64,000 nucleotides of DNA from an uncultured Candidatus Melainabacteria bacterium. Its GTDB lineage: Bacteria; Cyanobacteriota; Vampirovibrionia; Gastranaerophilales; Gastranaerophilaceae. Below the pieces are notes generated by a model. The model saw only the letters and a program-made list of their open reading frames with translations. It searched no databases and was not told where the DNA came from. Positions 60,707 through 64,000 of this stretch are shown piece by piece (position 1 is the first letter of the stretch; every line of letters starts with the position of its first letter). A program made the position numbers and the translations under genes. The DNA lies in NCBI GenBank assembly GCA_947364235.1, contig CANARY010000005.1, positions 124,001 through 188,000 on the forward strand, given 5' to 3'.

Positions 60707-60859
60707 ATGAAGCTACTCTCTAAAAAAACAAAAACAGTTAAGTCTACTTTCAATGACGAATTCGAAAACTACTTGAAAAAACAACAAATCAAAACAACTT
60801 TTAACGGGTATGAAATTGAATCATTCTCCTGGTATAAAAAGGCTTTGGGGTTAGCTTAA
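60707..60859 (+). CDS. Small basic protein, 50 residues
   Basis: A short frame at ATG 60707 with an excellent ribosome-binding site (TAGGAGA) and a strong promoter upstream. The protein is Lys-rich (KLLSKKTKTVKSTF) with an aromatic C-terminal helix (FSWYKKALGLA). No Cys, no signal peptide. The start and stop are well framed by promoter and terminator, so it is probably genuine; the family is unknown to me. Confidence 0.6.
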   Translation: MKLLSKKTKTVKSTFNDEFENYLKKQQIKTTFNGYEIESFSWYKKALGLA

Positions 60860-60900
60860 ATTTTATTCACGGAGATTTTGGGAAAAACAAAAGTTTAACA

Positions 60901-60929
60901 AAAGGGTGAAGCAATACGCTTTGCCCTTT
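60901..60929. terminator. Terminator of the 50-residue gene
   Basis: AAAGGG-TG-AAGC-AATAC-GCTT-TG-CCCTTT hairpin with a 2-nt internal loop, shared by two convergent genes. Confidence 0.55.
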
Positions 60930-61608
60930 ATTCATTAGGTTTCTTAGTTCCGACTGCCATTCCCGGAAACATTAATATTGCAGGTATAACTCTTGCTGCA
61001 TTATGCACCCAGCCGGCGTTAGAAATATAAGATGCACCTGCAACAACATCATCAACGTGCGCTGAAAAATCTATAATTTTCACTCCGCGTTCATTTTTGT
61101 TATTAAATAACACATTACTAAGCTTATTCATCAAAAAGTTTGCAAGATAAACACCTGTAAATATACCCGCTAATGAACCTGCAGCTTGAGCTGCTTTACC
61201 ATATTTCTTTGAAATATTATGAAACAAAGCTACTGTCAATATAGGAATAGAAATATTACCCATCTGCATTACTGCTTCACGTTTTTTTGCCTTACGGTTT
61301 ACAGGATCTTTATCAATAATATACCCTCCTGCAAGCCCGCCAAGACAAGTTCCTGCACCAATTGCAACAATTTCCTTAGCAAGGAAATCTGTTTTTGCTA
61401 AAAAAGAATTTTTGAAATTCTTTGTCATTTTTAACGGATTTAAAGAATACCCCGATTTCTTTGCAAGCAAAGCTAAACTTGCAGCTATACCAAGAGCTGT
61501 AGTTCCTGCAACAATAGTTTTTTCTTTTGCTGAATAATCACTATTCATAGATATTTTATGTTCAAAAGCTGGCTTCTGGATATTACAATTTAACGGGCTT
61601 ATATTCAT
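60928..61608 (-). CDS. Multi-pass membrane protein of unknown function (226 aa)
   Basis: I do not recognise it. Hydrophobic segments at about 30-48 (TIVAGTTALGIAASLALLA), 81-99 (IVAIGAGTCLGGLAGGYII), 118-132, 142-160 and 208-222 indicate about five membrane helices rich in Gly and Ala. The N-terminus, MNISPLNCNIQKPAFEHKIS, has a weak form of the F-containing tag (PAFEHK, residues 13-18). AAGGTAG precedes the ATG. Monocistronic. Confidence 0.75.
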   Translation of the reverse strand: MNISPLNCNIQKPAFEHKISMNSDYSAKEKTIVAGTTALGIAASLALLAKKSGYSLNPLKMTKNFKNSFLAKTDFLAKEIVAIGAGTCLGGLAGGYIIDKDPVNRKAKKREAVMQMGNISIPILTVALFHNISKKYGKAAQAAGSLAGIFTGVYLANFLMNKLSNVLFNNKNERGVKIIDFSAHVDDVVAGASYISNAGWVHNAARVIPAILMFPGMAVGTKKPNE

Positions 61609-61672
61609 AACACTACCTTCCTGATATGATAAAACATCTCAAGAATAAAATTTGCGCAAATATTAAAAAATC

Positions 61673-62149
61673 TTAACACATTGGAGAATAAAACTTAGAA
61701 ATTTCTTCAAAATATTTTTCTAAAGCTTTATAACCGTTATAAATTTCATTAGTAACAGTAGAATAACGACTTGCTACAATATATTTAAGTTCTTTGCATC
61801 GAATTTGAAGAAGATTGTCAGCATCTTTGCGCAAAAGCTCATTGCCGGAAGTTGACCATTTTTTCAAATAAGAAAGTTCTTCATTAATTTGTTTAATTGT
61901 CGAAAATTCTAAAGTGTTAAAATCATATTTCTTCAACAATTGAAGTTCTGCATTATTTATTCGGCTCTGAACTGCTTGAAACCTGTATACTTTTTTAATA
62001 ATCACATAGTTATCAGCAACTCTTCTGTGAGAATACGGAACAGAACTTTTTGCAAGTAAAGCTGATGTCGAAAGCGCTGTAAACGAATCATCATCTCTTG
62101 ATAAAGTACTTTGTATTGGATTTACTGTTTCTATCTTCTTATTAATCAC
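61673..62149 (-). CDS. Unknown helical protein (158 aa)
   Basis: I do not recognise this 158-residue protein. It is mostly helical with charged heptad-like stretches (QAVQSRINNAELQLLKKYDFNTLEF, NEELSYLKKW). I choose GTG 62149 with AAAGGAG 9 nt upstream; a start 57 nt earlier would cover the ribosome-binding site. No signal peptide or F-x-G tag. It ends FYSPMC. Separate transcription unit between a membrane protein and metK. Confidence 0.6.
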   Translation of the reverse strand: MINKKIETVNPIQSTLSRDDDSFTALSTSALLAKSSVPYSHRRVADNYVIIKKVYRFQAVQSRINNAELQLLKKYDFNTLEFSTIKQINEELSYLKKWSTSGNELLRKDADNLLQIRCKELKYIVASRYSTVTNEIYNGYKALEKYFEEISKFYSPMC

Positions 62150-62240
62150 GAGCCCAAACTCCTTTATAAAATTCCCCTTAAAACTATGATACATAAAGCA
62201 TGCCAAATTGTCATCAAAACTTTAAAATTTTTTACAATTA

Positions 62241-62274
62241 AAAAGGCGGGTTTGCAAATGCAAACCCGCCTTAC
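62241..62274 (-). terminator. Terminator of metK
   Basis: On the minus strand AAGGCGGGTTTGC-ATTT-GCAAACCCGCCTT followed by TTT. Stem almost the same as the fabI terminator at 37591. Confidence 0.85.
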
Positions 62275-62290
62275 ATTTAAAAACATTAAT

Positions 62291-63559
62291 CTAGCAAAGA
62301 GCGCTAGTTGACAAAGACTTTTTTAAAGTTTCTACTTTATCCAAGTTTTCCCAAGGAACAACCAAGTCTGTTCTGCCGACATGACCGTAAGCAGCAAGTT
62401 TCTGATAGAATTTACCGCCATTTTTAGCAGGCAAGTTTCTCAAATCAAAGTTTGAAATAATTGCAGCTGGTCTTAAATCAAAGTTCTTACGAACAAGTTC
62501 AGAAATTTCGTCGTCTGAAATTCTACCTGTTCCGAAAGTATCAACAAAAATTGAAACAGGTTCAGCAACACCGATTGCGTAAGCAAGCTCAATTTCACAC
62601 TTATCAGCAAGTCCTGATGCAACAATATTCTTTGCAACATATCTTGAAGCGTAAGCAGCTGATCTGTCAACTTTTGTAGGATCTTTTCCTGAGAAAGCTC
62701 CGCCGCCGTGACGAGAGTAACCGCCGTAAGTATCAACAATAATTTTTCTTCCTGTCAAACCTGAATCACCTTGTGGTCCGCCAACTACAAATCTTCCTGA
62801 TGGATTGATTAGAATAATAGTTTCTGAATCAGGTTTAATTGCTTCTGTTTCAAAAACATAATCAATAACTAACTTTTTCAAGTCAGAATTAATAATTGAT
62901 TGAACTTTTGAATTATCGCTTTCACCATTGATTTCAGCAGCATGCTGTGTAGAAAGCAACACTGTATGAATTCTTGAAGGTTTTCCGTCAACATATTCAA
63001 CAGTTACCTGAGATTTTCCATCCGGTCTCAAGTAGTTTAAAAGTCCTTCTTTTCTAACTTGAGCTAATCTGTAAGAAAGCTTATGAGCAAGGCTGATTGG
63101 CAAAGGCATAAGCTCCGGAGTTTCGTTACAAGCATAACCAAACATGATGCCTTGATCACCTGCACCAATATTAGAAGTTTCGCTTGATGAAGTATCAGCG
63201 TTTTCACTTCTTGTTTCTAAAGCTTTGTTTACACCGCCTGCAATATCAACAGACTGTTCATCAATACTAGTTAAAACAGCACAAGTATCGCAGTCAAAAC
63301 CGCCGCCAGCTTGTCCTTCATAACCAATATTTCTAACAGTATTTCTAACAACCTGCGGAATATCAACATAACAATTTGATGTTATTTCTCCGCAAACAAG
63401 AACCATACCTGTTGTAGCAGTTGTTTCAGCAGCTACTCTAGATTGCGGATCTTTTGTCAAAAATTCATCCAATATTGCATCAGAAATCTGATCGCAAACT
63501 TTGTCGGGGTGTCCTTCTGTAACTGATTCAGAAGTGAATAAAAATTTCTTTGATGTCAT
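62291..63559 (-). CDS. metK: S-adenosylmethionine synthetase
   Basis: Makes SAM from methionine and ATP. The 422-residue protein has [24 protein letters not shown] (ATP/methionine loop), [12 protein letters not shown] and [20 protein letters not shown], all family signatures. Somewhat longer than the E. coli 384, because of a C-terminal extension ([30 protein letters not shown]). It has its own promoter and a 66-nt leader in which I see no known SAM riboswitch. Confidence 0.97.
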   Translation of the reverse strand: MTSKKFLFTSESVTEGHPDKVCDQISDAILDEFLTKDPQSRVAAETTATTGMVLVCGEITSNCYVDIPQVVRNTVRNIGYEGQAGGGFDCDTCAVLTSIDEQSVDIAGGVNKALETRSENADTSSSETSNIGAGDQGIMFGYACNETPELMPLPISLAHKLSYRLAQVRKEGLLNYLRPDGKSQVTVEYVDGKPSRIHTVLLSTQHAAEINGESDNSKVQSIINSDLKKLVIDYVFETEAIKPDSETIILINPSGRFVVGGPQGDSGLTGRKIIVDTYGGYSRHGGGAFSGKDPTKVDRSAAYASRYVAKNIVASGLADKCEIELAYAIGVAEPVSIFVDTFGTGRISDDEISELVRKNFDLRPAAIISNFDLRNLPAKNGGKFYQKLAAYGHVGRTDLVVPWENLDKVETLKKSLSTSALC

Positions 63560-63624
63560 CTTTTTCTCCTTAATTTATACTTCCGGTAAGGTTTTTAATT
63601 CCGACCCGGTTACACATTAGCAAC

Positions 63625-63653
63625 ATTCTAGTATGAAGCAAATAAAAAAGCAA
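63625..63653 (-). promoter_or_regulatory. Promoter of metK
   Basis: TTGCTT, a 17-nt spacer and TAGAAT (63630-63625) on the minus strand, about 65 nt before the ATG. Confidence 0.6.
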
Positions 63654-63682
63654 GAATGTATTAAGCACACTCTTGCTTTTTA
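63645..63682 (-). terminator. Terminator of clpP
   Basis: AGCAAGA and TCTTGCT arms around a 15-nt partly paired loop, followed by TTTTTT on the minus strand. Its 3' arm overlaps the metK -35 box. Confidence 0.7.
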
Positions 63683-63696
63683 TTAATATTTTTTAA

Positions 63697-64000
63697 TTAA
63701 ACTGCTGAAGTTACAACTTTATCGATTAAACCATATTCAACAGCTTCTGCTGCAGAAAGATAATGGTCTCTTTCACAGTCTTCTTTAACTTTATCAAACG
63801 GCTGGCCAGAGTTTTCCGCCATAATTCCGATTAACATGTCTTTCATTCTCAAAATTTCTTTTGCTTCAAGCTCAATATCAGTTGCTTGGCCTTTTGCACC
63901 TCCTAATGGCTGGTGAATCATAATTCTGGCACTCGGTAAAGCCATTCTCTTACCTTTTGCTCCTGCTGATAAAAGGAAAGCTCCCATAGAAGCCGCTTCA
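63697..64000 (-). CDS. clpP: ATP-dependent Clp protease proteolytic subunit, C-terminal part
   Basis: Partial: the 5' end lies outside the window. The visible 100 residues start at the catalytic serine segment [10 protein letters not shown] (Ser), then [18 protein letters not shown] (catalytic His) and [21 protein letters not shown] (catalytic Asp). The tetradecameric peptidase works with ClpX or ClpA/C. It ends 137 bp before metK, separated by a terminator. Confidence 0.95.
   Translation of the reverse strand, partial: EAASMGAFLLSAGAKGKRMALPSARIMIHQPLGGAKGQATDIELEAKEILRMKDMLIGIMAENSGQPFDKVKEDCERDHYLSAAEAVEYGLIDKVVTSAV

Noticed and set aside
60707-60859. TTFNGYE in the 50-residue protein as another N-terminal tag
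   Set aside because: The F-N-G lies at residues 32-34 of 50, not near the N-terminus, so position does not fit.
63560-63624. SAM riboswitch in the metK leader
   Set aside because: The 65-nt leader has CCGG segments but no fold matching SAM-I, SAM-II, SMK or SAM-IV that I could recognise.
1-64000. CRISPR arrays, insertion sequences, prophage or integrase genes
   Set aside because: No regularly spaced direct repeats, transposase motifs or phage structural genes were seen.

Overview
The window is AT-rich, gene-dense bacterial chromosome with about 66 protein genes, one tRNA gene, and no CRISPR array, insertion sequence, prophage or rRNA operon that I can see. The gene set suggests a motile, non-photosynthetic anaerobe: flagellins, FliI, a Maf-type flagellin glycosylation protein, desulfoferrodoxin plus ferritin, FabI, and oxygen-independent Fe-S enzymes. 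A homologue of LdpA, a protein known from Cyanobacteria, next to an rsmH/ftsL-like pair points to the non-photosynthetic sister lineage of Cyanobacteria (Melainabacteria/Vampirovibrionia, most likely a gut Gastranaerophilales member). That placement is inference, not proof.

Layout. 1-5 kb: NAD synthesis (nadB-nadC), a TPR protein, a metalloprotease, cutA and a GlcD-type oxidase. 5.7-11.5 kb: a 1939-residue coiled-coil protein. 11.6-13 kb: spmA-spmB and a zinc-ribbon gene. 13.3-19.3 kb: purB, a TagA-like glycosyltransferase, an orphan transketolase N-subunit, an RNA methyltransferase, an Xaa-Pro peptidase and a parvulin. 19.4-21.8 kb: rplA, rplK, nusG, secE, trnW and rpmG. 21.9-25.7 kb: a flagellin carrying a beta-helix-like insert, glmU and a glycosyltransferase. 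25.8-30.7 kb: a signalling operon (GAF/HD-GYP, TPR, two REC-LuxR regulators, a pentapeptide protein). 31.5-35 kb: rpmB, tlyA, tatD, a PD-(D/E)XK nuclease and a PfkB kinase. 35-43.8 kb: flagellin, fabI, small proteins and an operon of two large membrane proteins with a GH13 enzyme. 44-51.4 kb: ferritin/desulfoferrodoxin, then a long chain from a YkgJ-like protein through rlmN, maf, dtd, rsmH and ftsL-like to ldpA. 51.4-57.5 kb: a AAA ATPase and a 1544-residue GH13 protein. 57.6-64 kb: fliI, an FAD oxidoreductase, small and membrane proteins, metK and partial clpP.

The most unusual signals are these. (1) At least six otherwise unrelated proteins without Sec signal peptides, including both GH13 enzymes, a AAA ATPase and a multi-pass membrane protein, begin with a short [VIL]-x-F-x-[GA] motif around residues 10-25; this looks like an undescribed targeting or docking tag. 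Three of their transcription units share a promoter-proximal AAATAGCAAAAAT-like element. (2) Five genes have a -10 box 6-7 nt before the start codon and no Shine-Dalgarno, so leaderless mRNAs look common. (3) Two equivalent 32-nt hairpins precede rplK and rplA, probably L1 autoregulatory sites. (4) A dispersed repeat of about 39 bp with a CCCGCGGG core supplies the stop codon of two unrelated genes. (5) There is a flagellin/GLUG chimera and an LdpA homologue in a lineage without photosynthesis.
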